Shown: positions 28,446 to 38,147, counted from the first letter of the stretch. The stretch is 64,000 bases of DNA from Jiella marina (GCF_024359545.1 NZ_JAKQZG010000003.1:416526-480525); one strand, 5' to 3'. Notes: a model not told the origin generated them from the sequence alone. A program made the numbers and translations.

Positions 28446-29300
28446 CTACCGGATGATGAGGGCCGGGATGGTCGAGCCGCGAATGATTTCGGCCGTGGTC
28501 GAGCCGACGAAGAGCGTGCGGATGCGCGAGTGGCCGTAGGCCCCCATGACGATGAGGTCGATGTGATCGCGCTCGACCTTCCGCGCGATGCATTCTTCCG
28601 CGTCGCCCTCTTCGGCATAGACGGCGACGGCATAGCCCGCCTCCCGCAGCCGCATTTCGGCCTCGTGCAGCCGCTGGCCGGCATCGCCGCTCGGCTTGCC
28701 GACCATGAACAGATCGCAGTGGACGTCCTTCAGGAGCGGACTGGCGACCAGCCGCTCGATGATCTGGGGCGACGATCGGCCACCGTCGAAGGCCACCATG
28801 AAACGCTTGATCGGCTTGAAGGCGCGGGATGCGATCAGCACGGGGCGCTTGGACGAGCGCACCACGCGTTCGAGGTTGGAGCCGAGATGGCCCTTGGAGA
28901 AGTCCGCGGCTTCGCCACGCTTGCCGATGATGATGAAACGGGTCTCATCGGCGAGATCGGTGAGCGCATCGGAAATGTCGCCGTCGCGAAGCGTCTGCGT
29001 CACCGCGGTGACGCCGGCTTCCTTCAAACGGGCGACCGCCTGTTCGAGAACGACGCGCCCGCGCTTCGTGGCAAGCTTGGAGCGCTGCTCGTCGAACTCC
29101 GCCAACTCGTTCATCAGCATCGATCGATCGCCGAACTCGAGATTGCCGCTGAAGTCGGCCGGCACGCTGCCGGTTTCACGGCGACCGCGCGCATGCAGCA
29201 CCTCGACGGGAACACCCAGACGCTCCGCCGCCCAGGCGGCATGGTCGCAGACGCTTTGGCCGTAGACCGAACCGTCCACGCAGGCCATGATCTTTTCCAT
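28446..29300 (-). CDS. universal stress protein, tandem UspA domains
   Basis: A 284-residue cytosolic protein made of two UspA folds (about 1-145 and 150-284). The second has the ATP-binding-type motif VMGAYGHSRIRTLFVGSTT, matching G-X2-G-X9-G(S/T); the first has IIGKRGEAADFSKGHLGSN. The ATG at 29300 begins the fold (MEKIMACVDGSVYG) and has GGGAGGGA upstream; the open frame extends further but without support. It follows the SulP transporter gene by 56 bp on the same strand. Such SulP-Usp pairs are common, and the Usp may tune the transporter. Confidence 0.92.
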   Translation of the reverse strand: MEKIMACVDGSVYGQSVCDHAAWAAERLGVPVEVLHARGRRETGSVPADFSGNLEFGDRSMLMNELAEFDEQRSKLATKRGRVVLEQAVARLKEAGVTAVTQTLRDGDISDALTDLADETRFIIIGKRGEAADFSKGHLGSNLERVVRSSKRPVLIASRAFKPIKRFMVAFDGGRSSPQIIERLVASPLLKDVHCDLFMVGKPSGDAGQRLHEAEMRLREAGYAVAVYAEEGDAEECIARKVERDHIDLIVMGAYGHSRIRTLFVGSTTAEIIRGSTIPALIIR

Positions 29301-29356
29301 TGTTCCCTCCCTTGGAGCCGGCTCTTCGGCCGCGTCCCGTTGCACTACAGACAAGG

Positions 29357-30841
29357 TCAGTGGGCGCCGATCTCGTCCAGGGCCCCGGGTTTGTCGTGGA
29401 TCGCGATCTTGTCGACGAGCGTGCGGCTCGCTTCGTTCATGCCGCGAATTTCGACATCAGCGCCTTCACGGCGGAACTTGAGCACGACCCGGTCCAGGGC
29501 CCCGACGCCGGACAGATCCCATATATGGGCCGAACCGACATCGATGACGACCTTGTCCAGCGCCTCACGGAAGTCGAAGGCGCTGGCGAAGCGCTCGGTC
29601 GAGGCAAAGAAGACCTGTCCCTCGACCTTGTAGGTCCGGGTCAGGCCATCCTCCGAAAGCTCGGAGGTCACACGGAAGAACTGCGCCACCTTCCAGGCGA
29701 AGAACACGCCGGACAGCATGACACCGATAATGACGCCGATGGCCAGATTGTGGGTCCAGACCACAGTCACAACCGTTGCCAGCATGACGGTGGAGGAGCG
29801 GCGCGGGTGGTCGCGCAGGTTCTTGAGCGAAGCCCAGGAGAAGGTGCCGATCGAGACCATGATCATGATCGCGACGAGCGCCGCCATCGGAATGATCGCC
29901 ACCCAGTCGCCAAGAACGACGATGAGGAAGAGGAGAAAGATGCCGGCCGAGAAGGTGGACAGCCGGCCGCGGCCACCCGACTTCACGTTGATCACCGACT
30001 GGCCGATCATCGCGCAGCCGGCCATCCCGCCGAAGAAGCCGGTCACGAAATTGGCGATGCCCTGGCCGACGCATTCGCGGTTCTTGTCCGACGGGGTGTC
30101 GGTGAGATCATCGATGATCTGCGCGGTCATCAGCGATTCCAGAAGGCCCACCACGGCGATCGCTGCGGAATAGGGCAGCACGATCAGCAGCGTTTCCAGC
30201 GTGAACGGCACGTCCGGGAGGAGGAAGACGGGCAGGGTGGAGGGCAGTTCGCCCATGTCGCCGACGGTGCGCAGGCCCATGTCGAAGGTGAGCGAGATGG
30301 CGGTCAGCACGACGATCGTGACCAGTGGCGACGGGATGGCCGTCGTCAGGCGGGGGAACAGGTAGATGATCGCGAGCCCGCCCGCGACCATGACATAGGT
30401 CATCCACGGCACGCCGATGAGTTCCGGCAGCTGTGCCATGAAGATCAGGATCGCCAGCGCGTTGACGAAGCCGGTCATCACCGAGCGGGAGACGAACTGC
30501 ATGGCGTTGCCGAGCTTCAGCGTTCCGGCAGCCATCTGCAGGATACCGGCCAGAACCGTCGCGACGAACAGATATTGCAGCCCGTGATCGCGAACGAGCG
30601 TGACCATGAGGACGGCGGTCGCCGCCGTCGCGGCCGAAATCATGCCCGGCCGCCCGCCGGTAAAGGCGATCAGGACGGCGATCGAGAAGGAGGCGTAGAG
30701 GCCGACCTTCGGATCGACGCCGGCAATGATGGAAAAGGCGATCGCTTCCGGAATGAGGGCGAGAGCGACGACGAGACCGGCGAGCAGATCGGCGCGCACG
30801 TTCCCGAACCACTCGCGGCGGAGCGTTTCAGCAATATTCAT
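29357..30841 (-). CDS. SulP family anion transporter with STAS domain
   Basis: Inner-membrane anion transporter of 494 residues. The membrane part (about 1-390) has SulP hallmarks: [36 protein letters not shown], and [21 protein letters not shown] cytosolic STAS domain closes it (about 400-494; [20 protein letters not shown]). The pattern is closest to the BicA-like bacterial subgroup, which carries bicarbonate or sulfate; which anion cannot be told. The ATG at 30841 was chosen because it starts the conserved N-terminus ([20 protein letters not shown]). Probable operon with the downstream universal stress protein. Confidence 0.92.
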   Translation of the reverse strand: MNIAETLRREWFGNVRADLLAGLVVALALIPEAIAFSIIAGVDPKVGLYASFSIAVLIAFTGGRPGMISAATAATAVLMVTLVRDHGLQYLFVATVLAGILQMAAGTLKLGNAMQFVSRSVMTGFVNALAILIFMAQLPELIGVPWMTYVMVAGGLAIIYLFPRLTTAIPSPLVTIVVLTAISLTFDMGLRTVGDMGELPSTLPVFLLPDVPFTLETLLIVLPYSAAIAVVGLLESLMTAQIIDDLTDTPSDKNRECVGQGIANFVTGFFGGMAGCAMIGQSVINVKSGGRGRLSTFSAGIFLLFLIVVLGDWVAIIPMAALVAIMIMVSIGTFSWASLKNLRDHPRRSSTVMLATVVTVVWTHNLAIGVIIGVMLSGVFFAWKVAQFFRVTSELSEDGLTRTYKVEGQVFFASTERFASAFDFREALDKVVIDVGSAHIWDLSGVGALDRVVLKFRREGADVEIRGMNEASRTLVDKIAIHDKPGALDEIGAH

Positions 30842-31131
30842 CGAGATCTTCAGCTTGCACGAAATGGAGATGCACCGGAAAGGCGACACCTCAACGGCGG
30901 GACATGGCCCGACCACGAAATGGTCGGCCGGCGGACAAAACCTTGGAAGCCTCGTCTGTGCCATTTCGCACATGCGAGATCAACCCGCCGAGACTGCTGC
31001 CGCCGGGTCGAGCCGTATCCATCGACAAGCCGACACCGCCTCGGAGCGGCCAAAGGGCTTTGGATGGCTCTTTGGGCAAGCCTTGCGCTGTGGCGAGCTA
31101 CGTTGACAGCCCCTCGCTGTGGGCCGGGCGG

Positions 31132-32427
31132 TTATTTGGCATCCACATAGGCGGGGCTCGATGCGTGATCCTGTGATTCCTCCGCCGCGGCCTCGAGGCT
31201 CGCCTCGGCGCGCGGATCCAGGGCGAAGCTCGCCGGCGTCTGGACCCGTGCGAAGGGAATGTTCTGGAAGTCCGGCCGCTCGTTGGCGGGGATCGCGACG
31301 CGGCGGAAGGTCCGATAGAAGGCGAAGGCCGCGTAGATCGCCATCGCCGAACCCATCGCCTGGAAGATGCCGATCGGGCCGATCTGTTCCATCAGCACAG
31401 CGGCATAGATGGGACCGATCATCGTGCCGATGCCGTAGAGGATGAGCAGGCTGCTCGAAACCTTCACGAAGTCGGCGTCGTCGGCATAGTCGTTGGCATG
31501 GGCGACCGCGAGTGAATAGGCGGGATAGATGATGCCGCCCAGCACGAAGGCCGTGCCGAACAGAGCGAGGGAACCCTTGTCCGAGATATAGACGCCCGCC
31601 ACGGCCGCAGCGACGCCGATGATCCCGGCAATGGTCATGACATAGCGCCGGTCGGTGCGGTCCGAAGCGCGGCCGAGCGGGATCTGGAAGACGACGCCGC
31701 CGGCCATCGCGGACACTGTCAGTGTCGCGATCTCCGTCGTCGAAAGGCCGACCTGCTGGCCGAAGACGGGTGCCATATTGCCCCAGCCGGCCGAGAGGAT
31801 GCCCGCCAGCAGAATGCCGACGGCCGCGACTGGTGAGTTCTTGAAGAGGGCCAAGACGTCGACCTTCACCGTGGCGAGTGGGGTCGGCGACTGGGCCCGC
31901 GACAAGGCGGTCGGGATCACCGCCAGCGCGAAGACGATGGCACAGAGCATGAAGGGATTGGTCAGTTCCGGCTGAGTCAGCGGCATCACGTACTGACCGC
32001 CCATCATCGCCGACATCGTGACGATCATGTAGACCGAGAAGATCGTTCCCCGGGTCTCGTTGGTGACGCGCTCGTTGAGCCAGCTTTCGATGACCATGTA
32101 GCTGCCGGCGAGTGCAAAACCCGAAAAGGCGCGAAACAGGACCCAGGCCCAAGGATCGACCACCATCGCGCAGAGCAGGATCGAGATCGCGAGCAGCGCC
32201 GAGAGGCTGGAAAAGGTCCGAACATGGCCGGCCGAGCGCACGATCCACGGAATGATGACGCAGCCGGCCGTGAACGCCAGAGCGTAGCTCGTTCCGAAGG
32301 CGCCGATCTCGTAGCTCGACCACCCCTCGATCGAACCGCGCACGGGCAGGAGAATACCCATGAGGCCGGCGCCGGCCATCAGGAAAAACGTCGAGGTCAA
32401 AAGCGCTGCGACGGGGAGAAGCGGCAT
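31132..32427 (-). CDS. MFS transporter (YcaD-like)
   Basis: A 431-residue major facilitator with 12 predicted transmembrane helices. Motif A-like GRASDRTDRRYVM lies in the second half and FSGFALAGSYMVIESWLNE in helix 4-5, the latter typical of the YcaD/UMF-type subgroup. The soluble C-terminal tail (about 390-431) is hydrophilic. Start at 32427 (MPLLPVAALLTSTFFLMAGA) since the first helix follows at once; an upstream extension is not hydrophobic. Substrate unknown. Solitary, 290 bp upstream of the SulP gene. Confidence 0.88.
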   Translation of the reverse strand: MPLLPVAALLTSTFFLMAGAGLMGILLPVRGSIEGWSSYEIGAFGTSYALAFTAGCVIIPWIVRSAGHVRTFSSLSALLAISILLCAMVVDPWAWVLFRAFSGFALAGSYMVIESWLNERVTNETRGTIFSVYMIVTMSAMMGGQYVMPLTQPELTNPFMLCAIVFALAVIPTALSRAQSPTPLATVKVDVLALFKNSPVAAVGILLAGILSAGWGNMAPVFGQQVGLSTTEIATLTVSAMAGGVVFQIPLGRASDRTDRRYVMTIAGIIGVAAAVAGVYISDKGSLALFGTAFVLGGIIYPAYSLAVAHANDYADDADFVKVSSSLLILYGIGTMIGPIYAAVLMEQIGPIGIFQAMGSAMAIYAAFAFYRTFRRVAIPANERPDFQNIPFARVQTPASFALDPRAEASLEAAAEESQDHASSPAYVDAK

Positions 32428-32546
32428 GGAGGACTCACGCTCTGGCGAAATCGAATCGAGACCGATGCCTCTAGAGCCTCGCCGCTGATTTGGCGAGGTG
32501 TCGGCGGGAGGCAATTTCGTGACGTTTCAGCGGCTTCGAGCCATGA

Positions 32547-33455
32547 TCACGAAACTGTGTCCAGCCGGGTCTTCAGCGCCAGGAGGTCGCGCCAGGCGAG
32601 CCGCTTCTGGGCGGGCTGGCGCAGGAGATAAGCCGGATGCAGGATCGCCATCGCCGGAATGGTGGCCGACTCCTCCAGCCCGAAGCTGTAGGTCGTCCAT
32701 TTCCCGCGAATGCGCAGAATTCCCTCCTGCGAGCCCAGGATCGCCTTTGCAGAGGGAGAACCCAGACAGACCAGCAGCTTCGGCGCGACCAACTCGATCT
32801 GGCGCTCGATGAAGGGCAGGCAGATGCGGGTCTCGACCGGGGTCGGAGGCCGGTTGCCCGGAGGGCGCCATGGCACCGCGTTGGTCACGCGGACATTCTC
32901 TCGCTCCAGGCCGATCGCCGAGAGCATGCGGTTGAGAAGCTGGCCGGAGCGCCCGACGAAGGGAACGCCCGCCAGATCCTCGTCGCGACCCGGCGCCTCG
33001 CCAATCAGCATGAGGTCCGCCGTCTCGGGTCCTTCGCCGAAGACCGTAGTCTTGGCCGTAACCTTGAGATTGCAGCCGTCGAAGGCTTCGAGCATTTCGC
33101 GGAGTTCGCCGAGAGAGGCAGCGGCCCGGGCGCGCTCGCGCGCATCCGCCACCGCGACGTCATCCGGCACGCTGACGCGGCCCGTCGGAAATCCCGACTG
33201 CTCCGCAGATCGCGCCGCAGCTTCCTGCTCGGGACGCCGCTCGGATGGAGAGGGGGCTTGCGAAGCCGGTCGTGGGCTCGGCGCCGGCGCCTGAGCGGGA
33301 CGGCGTGCCGCCTGCCGCTTCTCCCGCTCCGCCGCGGTTTCGGCAAAACGGTTGCGGGGCGTCTCGGTCAGGAAGGTCTCGAGGCCCGAGTCCCGCATCC
33401 AGCCAAGAAGCGCGGCCGCGACGTCTTCACGTGAATGGGGGCCGGCATTCCTCAT
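32547..33455 (-). CDS. uracil-DNA glycosylase, family 4-like
   Basis: Base-excision repair enzyme that removes uracil from DNA. The 302-residue protein has a disordered Ala/Pro-rich N-terminal part (about 1-110) followed by the glycosylase domain. Motif 1 is GEAPGRDEDLAGVPFVGRSG (152-171), with the water-activating region typical of family 4; the leucine-intercalation motif is LHPAYLLRQ (272-280). Of the four canonical 4Fe-4S cysteines of family 4, only C128 (FDGCNLK) and C212 (TRICLPF) remain. The positions of the other two hold K131 and W196 (NAVPWRPPGNR). I recall the same WRPPGNR in other alphaproteobacterial homologues, so this may be a cluster-less clade. Confidence 0.9.
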   Translation of the reverse strand: MRNAGPHSREDVAAALLGWMRDSGLETFLTETPRNRFAETAAEREKRQAARRPAQAPAPSPRPASQAPSPSERRPEQEAAARSAEQSGFPTGRVSVPDDVAVADARERARAAASLGELREMLEAFDGCNLKVTAKTTVFGEGPETADLMLIGEAPGRDEDLAGVPFVGRSGQLLNRMLSAIGLERENVRVTNAVPWRPPGNRPPTPVETRICLPFIERQIELVAPKLLVCLGSPSAKAILGSQEGILRIRGKWTTYSFGLEESATIPAMAILHPAYLLRQPAQKRLAWRDLLALKTRLDTVS

Positions 33456-33544
33456 GCGGCGGTCTTACCGCAGGGGCGCAGGCAAGGCGATGGCTTTTTG
33501 CGCCATCGTCTCTCGGCACAGCGGTGGTGTGCGGCGCTGCTGGT

Positions 33545-34510
33545 TCAGGCGCTCAAGCGTTCCTCGGCCGTCGCAGCGCCGCCGCCCGCCTTGACCGTTT
33601 CGATCAGCTTGGCTTTCACCTCGTCGGCGCGATCATTGTCGACCTGGCAGGTGCCGGCCGCATGATGCCCGCCACCGCCATAGGCGAGACAGAGGGCGCC
33701 GACATCGACGGGCGAACTGCGATCGAGGATCGACTTGCCGATAGCAAACACCGTGTTCTGCTGCTTCAGGCCCCACATCACATGCATCGAGATGTTGCAC
33801 TCGGGGAAGAGCGCATAGACCATGAAGCGGTTGCCCGAATAGATGATCTCCTCGTTCCTCAGATCGAGGACGACCACGGGACCATGGGCCTCGCAGCAGC
33901 GCATGAGCTGGTCGACGAATTTCTCCTGCTGCTCGCGGAACAGGTCGACGCGCTCGGCGACGTCCGGCAGGGCCAGGATTTCTTCGACCGAGTGCTCGCG
34001 GCAATAGTCGATGAGCTGCATCATCAGCTCGTAGTTCGAGATCCGGAACTGGCGGAAACGGCCGAGGCCGGTGCGCGAATCCATCAGGAAGTTTAGAAGC
34101 ACCCAGCCGGTGGGGTCGAGGATCTCGTCGCGACTGAACTGGGCCGAATCGCCCTTGTCGACGGCATCCATCAGATCTTGCCGGATCATCGGGAAGCGTT
34201 CTGCGCCGCCATAATAGTCGTAGACGACCCGTGCCGCGGATGGCGCCTTCGGGTCGATGACGTGATTCTTTGCCGTCCCGTTATTCCTGAGCATTTCGCT
34301 TGAATGGTGATCGAAGGCGAGATGGCATTCGGACCGGTAGGGCAGATTGGTGGTGATGTCGCGATCGGTGATCGCCACCTTGCCGTCCTGCATGTCCTTG
34401 GGGTGCACGAAGGTGATCTCGTCGACGAGATCGAGTTCCTTCAGCAGCATGCCGCAGACGAGACCGTCGAAGTCGCTGCGGGTCACAAGGCGATAGCGTT
34501 GAGCGGACAT
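33545..34510 (-). CDS. DHH-family phosphoesterase
   Basis: A 321-residue manganese-dependent phosphoesterase of the DHH/DHHA1 superfamily, acting on small phosphodiesters or phosphoanhydrides (nanoRNA, pAp or polyphosphate are possible). The DHH part shows TRSDFDGLVCGMLL and LAFDHHSSEM; the C-terminal DHHA1 domain shows AYGGGGHHAAGTCQV. A central helical region carries the exopolyphosphatase-like DAVDKGDSAQFSRDEILDP. No signal peptide, so cytosolic. Encoded 89 bp upstream of the uracil glycosylase on the same strand. Precise substrate not inferable. Confidence 0.87.
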   Translation of the reverse strand: MSAQRYRLVTRSDFDGLVCGMLLKELDLVDEITFVHPKDMQDGKVAITDRDITTNLPYRSECHLAFDHHSSEMLRNNGTAKNHVIDPKAPSAARVVYDYYGGAERFPMIRQDLMDAVDKGDSAQFSRDEILDPTGWVLLNFLMDSRTGLGRFRQFRISNYELMMQLIDYCREHSVEEILALPDVAERVDLFREQQEKFVDQLMRCCEAHGPVVVLDLRNEEIIYSGNRFMVYALFPECNISMHVMWGLKQQNTVFAIGKSILDRSSPVDVGALCLAYGGGGHHAAGTCQVDNDRADEVKAKLIETVKAGGGAATAEERLSA

Positions 34511-34604
34511 GGCGCACCTTCATGCAAACTGGGTGGTCAGTCCGTGATCTTAGAGGGGGTTCGCTAAGCGAATGTTACCTCCTCGGCGAGATGTCGACAT
34601 GAAT

Positions 34605-34934
34605 TCAGTGGCCGACTGTCGAAGAGAAGAGATTGATAACCAGAACACCCCCGACGATCAGAGCCAGGCCGAGAAAGCCGGCAAAATCGATGTGGATCCT
34701 GAACCAGAAGAGATCGATCATGGCGAGAAGCGCGATGCCGCAGCCCGACCAGATGGCATAGACGATGCCGACCGGCATGGTCCTCAGCGGCAGGGACAGG
34801 AAGTAGAACGCGCAGGCGTAGAACAGGACGGTCATCAGTGATGGCCAGAGCCGGGTGAATCCATCCGACGCCTTCAGTGCGGATGTGCCGACGATTTCGA
34901 AGACGATCGCAACGCCGAGAAAGAGCGCGTTCAT
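34605..34934 (-). CDS. small multidrug resistance (SMR) family transporter
   Basis: A 109-residue, four-helix inner-membrane exporter working as a dimer and driven by protons. The essential membrane glutamate is E13 in AIVFEIVGTSALKASDGFTR; W62 in VYAIWSGCGIALLA is the conserved substrate-pocket tryptophan. The sequence follows the EmrE/QacE pattern rather than SugE/Gdx (which has WVE.G). GGAGTGATGG precedes the ATG at 34934. It probably exports quaternary cations, but guanidinium-type substrates cannot be excluded. Confidence 0.9.
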   Translation of the reverse strand: MNALFLGVAIVFEIVGTSALKASDGFTRLWPSLMTVLFYACAFYFLSLPLRTMPVGIVYAIWSGCGIALLAMIDLFWFRIHIDFAGFLGLALIVGGVLVINLFSSTVGH

Positions 34935-35147
34935 CCATCACTCCGTGTTCGAGAATGGCGAAGCTGTAGCACCCTCCGGCCGCGCGTGGTCAAGCGTCTC
35001 ACGGGTCCGATTGCGCCCGTTTGCAGGGGGAAACATCGACCTTTGCGGAAAACGAGCTAGAACGGAGACCAATGCTCTGTTTGGAATGGGGCCAAACATG
35101 CCGCGCAACGCACGGCGGAGACGACACCAAGGACGCTAGGAGAGAAC

Positions 35148-36809
35148 ATGAGCGAGGCGGAGGCTTTGCCGGAACGCGAGTCGATGGAATTCGACGTGGT
35201 GATTGTCGGGGCCGGGCCGGCAGGGCTCGCAGCCGCGATCCGGCTGAAGCAGATCGATCCCGAACTCTCCGTCGTCGTTCTGGAAAAGGGTGCGGAAGTC
35301 GGCGCCCACGTTCTTTCGGGCAATGTTCTCGATCCCTCCGCGCTCGATCGCCTGCTTCCCGAATGGCGGGACGAGGAGACACCGATCAAGACCGAAGTCA
35401 GCGAGGACCGCTTCTATTTTTACGGCTCGCATGGTTCGCTTCGGCTGCCCAATTTCATGATGCCGAAGCTGATGTCGAACCACGGCAATTTCGTCGTCTC
35501 GCTTGGCCTCGTCTGCAAGTGGATGGCGGAAAAGGCCGAGGCGCTCGGCGTCGAGATCTATCCGGGATTCGCGGCCGCCGAGCTTCTCTTCGACAACGGG
35601 AACAACGTGATCGGCGTCGCCACCGGCGATATGGGTGTCACGCGAGCGGGCGAGCCCGGCGGCAGCTTCCAGCGCGGCATGGCGCTTCTCGGCAAATACG
35701 TCTTCCTGGGCGAAGGCGTGCGCGGTTCCCTCGCCAAGCGCGCGATCGAGGCCTACGGGCTCGATGCGGGCCGCGAGCCGGCGAAGTTCGGCCTCGGCAT
35801 GAAGGAACTGTGGGAGGTCAAACCCGAAAAGTCGAAGCCCGGCCTGATCCAGCACTCCTTCGGCTGGCCGCTCGACAATTCCACCGGCGGCGGCTCCTTC
35901 GTCTATCACCTCGGCGAGAACCAGGTCTATGTCGGCTTCGTCGTCCATCTGAACTACACGAACCCCTATCTCTCGCCCTATGAGGAGTTTCAGCGGTTCA
36001 AGACCCATCCGGACATCGCCGAGCTACTCGAAGGCGGCAGGCGCATCGCCTATGGCGCCCGGGCGATCACCGAGGGCGGCTTCCAGTCGGTGCCGAAGCT
36101 CGTGTTTCCGGGCGGTGCGCTGATCGGCTGCTCGGCCGGCTTCGTCAACGTGCCGCGCATCAAGGGCGTGCACAACGCCATGACGTCGGGGATGCTCGCA
36201 GCGGAGAAAGCGGCGGAAGCGATCAAGGCGGGCCGGGCCCAGGATCGGCTGAACGCCTATGAGGAAGAATGGCGGTCTTCGCCGATCGGGGACGACCTCA
36301 AGCCGGTGCGCAACGTCAAGCCGCTCTGGTCGCAATTCGGCACCATGGCCGGCATCGCGCTGGGCGGGCTCGACATGTGGACGAATTCGCTGTTCGGCTT
36401 TTCCTTCTTCGGCACCAAAGGCCACGGCAAACCGGATTACGCCACGCTGAAGCCGGCGAAGGACTGCAAGCCGATCGACTATCCGAAGCCGGACGGAGAA
36501 CTCACCTTCGACAAGGTGTCGTCGGTCTATCTCTCGAACACCAATCACGAGGAAGACCAGCCGGTGCACCTGCAGGTGAGGGATGTCGAGTTGCAGAAAT
36601 CCTCCGAACTCGGCGTCTATGCCGGGCCGTCCCAGCGCTATTGCCCGGCCGGGGTCTACGAATGGGTCGAGGAAGACGGTCAGGACAAGTTCGTGATCAA
36701 CGCGCAGAACTGCGTCCACTGCAAGACCTGCGACATCAAGGACCCGAACCAGAACATCAACTGGATGCCACCCCAGGGCGGGGAGGGGCCGGTCTACGAG
36801 GTGATGTGA
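35148..36809 (+). CDS. electron transfer flavoprotein-ubiquinone oxidoreductase (ETF-QO)
   Basis: Membrane-associated iron-sulfur flavoprotein that passes electrons from ETF (fed by acyl-CoA and other dehydrogenases) to ubiquinone. The protein has 553 residues, the standard length. Rossmann FAD motif VVIVGAGPAGLAAAIRLKQ at about 10-30; ubiquinone/membrane region in the middle; C-terminal 4Fe-4S cluster formed by cysteines in RYCPAGVYEW and in QNCVHCKTCDIKDPNQNINW. GGAGAG lies upstream of the ATG. Stand-alone gene, convergent with the ACT-domain gene 16 bp away. Confidence 0.96.
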   Translation: MSEAEALPERESMEFDVVIVGAGPAGLAAAIRLKQIDPELSVVVLEKGAEVGAHVLSGNVLDPSALDRLLPEWRDEETPIKTEVSEDRFYFYGSHGSLRLPNFMMPKLMSNHGNFVVSLGLVCKWMAEKAEALGVEIYPGFAAAELLFDNGNNVIGVATGDMGVTRAGEPGGSFQRGMALLGKYVFLGEGVRGSLAKRAIEAYGLDAGREPAKFGLGMKELWEVKPEKSKPGLIQHSFGWPLDNSTGGGSFVYHLGENQVYVGFVVHLNYTNPYLSPYEEFQRFKTHPDIAELLEGGRRIAYGARAITEGGFQSVPKLVFPGGALIGCSAGFVNVPRIKGVHNAMTSGMLAAEKAAEAIKAGRAQDRLNAYEEEWRSSPIGDDLKPVRNVKPLWSQFGTMAGIALGGLDMWTNSLFGFSFFGTKGHGKPDYATLKPAKDCKPIDYPKPDGELTFDKVSSVYLSNTNHEEDQPVHLQVRDVELQKSSELGVYAGPSQRYCPAGVYEWVEEDGQDKFVINAQNCVHCKTCDIKDPNQNINWMPPQGGEGPVYEVM

Positions 36810-36825
36810 GCGCTGTCGGAAACTG

Positions 36826-37230
36826 TCAGTCTTCGGCGGCGACGAGGTGGCCGGCGGCGAGCAACGCCTGGCTCGCCCGTCCGGCATCGACCGTCTTCAC
36901 GAGGAGGTAGTCGGTGTCGAAGCTCGAGACCAGCATGATGCCGATTTCGGCCTCCGCCAAGGGCTGAAGCACGGCAGCGGCGATACCCGTCTCGTCGAAG
37001 GCGAAGGGCCCGACGAACTGCAGGCAGCGCCAGCCGCCCTCGCTGCGCACATTCGAAGGAACGCGCTTTTCGAGGCAGATGATCGATAGCTCGTCCGTCG
37101 TGCGGGTGATCGAGACGAAGCCCTCGCCGTCCGCCCAAGCCGGGATTGCCGCCGTGGCTTCGAGCCGGCTGACCGCATAGTCTCCGTGCAGCGAGCGCAG
37201 CGTGATCTCGGGCGTTTCCGGCGCGGCCAT
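36826..37230 (-). CDS. ACT-domain protein (CASTOR-type)
   Basis: A 134-residue small cytosolic protein with tandem ACT-like folds, as in the CASTOR/DUF2241-type amino-acid sensors: an N-terminal half with DELSIICLEKRVPSNV and a second half with FDETGIAAAVLQPLAEAEIG and SSFDTDYLLVK. Such proteins bind amino acids allosterically; no ligand is known here. ATG at 37230 chosen, 2 bp after the stop of the upstream secreted-protein gene (a GTG at 37236 would overlap it). It is the last gene of the long - strand PQQ-linked series, perhaps by read-through only. Confidence 0.82.
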   Translation of the reverse strand: MAAPETPEITLRSLHGDYAVSRLEATAAIPAWADGEGFVSITRTTDELSIICLEKRVPSNVRSEGGWRCLQFVGPFAFDETGIAAAVLQPLAEAEIGIMLVSSFDTDYLLVKTVDAGRASQALLAAGHLVAAED

Positions 37231-37232
37231 CG

Positions 37233-38147
37233 TCACAGCGCCCGCTGGACGGCGCGCCCGAGCGCGAAGGCCCGTTGCTCGATGAGAGTTGGCACTTCGC
37301 AGACATAGGTGAGCGACTGCCGCCGCTCGTCGAAGATGCGTTTGTCCCAGAGCAGCGCCTGCCGGGCTTCGTCGAGCTGGGTTGGGTTGGCCGTCGGGTT
37401 GCGCTGCAAGGTGCCGAACTCGACGCTCATCTCGCGAAGCTTGGCGGCCAGCGCCTTCTGTTTGGCGCCATAGCGTTCGATGCCGCGCATGATCTGGCTT
37501 CGCTCGGTGTTGAAACGATCAAGCAGCGCCGAGAACAGCGCGGTCGCCTTGGCCTCGCGTTCTGCTTCCGGAAGGCTATCGAGGAACTCCTTCACCATGG
37601 CTTCCGCCTCCGAGAGCGGCAGACGCCGCGCGGCCACGGTATCGATCAGCTCGCGCATGTCGGCGGTGAGTTCGACGCTGTCCGGCTCGGGCAGGGAGGG
37701 GCCGGCCCAGACCTGGGCGGTGGAGATCACATCCACCTTCCGCTGGACGCAGGGCCAGTTGGTCGTGCCGGGCTCCGGGGCTGTGGCGAAGGCCATAGGA
37801 TTCGTGGTCGTCTGGCCGGTGCCGACGACGGTGTTTTGCCCTTGGGGCGTCACGCCGCCGGCCGAGGTGACGCCGGACCCCGAATTCTGGCCGGATTCGC
37901 CGGCAGCCGCCGCCGGTGGATCGGCTGGCTCGGAAGCTTCGGGTTGTTCGGGGGCTGTTTCGCCAGCCTCTGGCGCGTTGACCGGCGGAGGACCAGGCAG
38001 GACGAAGCCTTCGGGAATTTCGCGCGGTTGGGACTCGTCCCGTGACTGGGCATGAGCCGAGCCGAAAGTCAGCACAAGCGCCATCGCGGCGGTGGAGACG
38101 AAGGTGGCTGTCAGGCGAGAACGCCTCTTGTCGTCTGTTGGAAGCAT
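37233..38147 (-). CDS. secreted protein of PQQ-linked ABC module, WPC motif
   Basis: A 304-residue exported protein of unknown function. Signal peptide about 1-33 (ends SAHAQ), then a Pro/Gly/Ala-rich disordered stretch (about 34-125), then NWPCVQRKVDVISTAQVWAG and a mainly helical C-terminal domain (about 150-304) with heptad-like KQKALAAKLREM. A Trp-Pro-Cys motif followed by QRK is something I associate with hypothetical proteins beside PQQ-alcohol-dehydrogenase ABC systems, but I cannot name the family. Strong ribosome site GGGAGGAGAATC before the ATG at 38147. Downstream of the ABC permease by 66 bp, so probably in the same operon. Confidence 0.7.
   Translation of the reverse strand: MLPTDDKRRSRLTATFVSTAAMALVLTFGSAHAQSRDESQPREIPEGFVLPGPPPVNAPEAGETAPEQPEASEPADPPAAAAGESGQNSGSGVTSAGGVTPQGQNTVVGTGQTTTNPMAFATAPEPGTTNWPCVQRKVDVISTAQVWAGPSLPEPDSVELTADMRELIDTVAARRLPLSEAEAMVKEFLDSLPEAEREAKATALFSALLDRFNTERSQIMRGIERYGAKQKALAAKLREMSVEFGTLQRNPTANPTQLDEARQALLWDKRIFDERRQSLTYVCEVPTLIEQRAFALGRAVQRAL

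Noticed and set aside
28156..28539. 127-codon + strand open frame
   Set aside because: Runs into the antisense of the universal stress protein gene, has no ribosome site and no recognisable domain.
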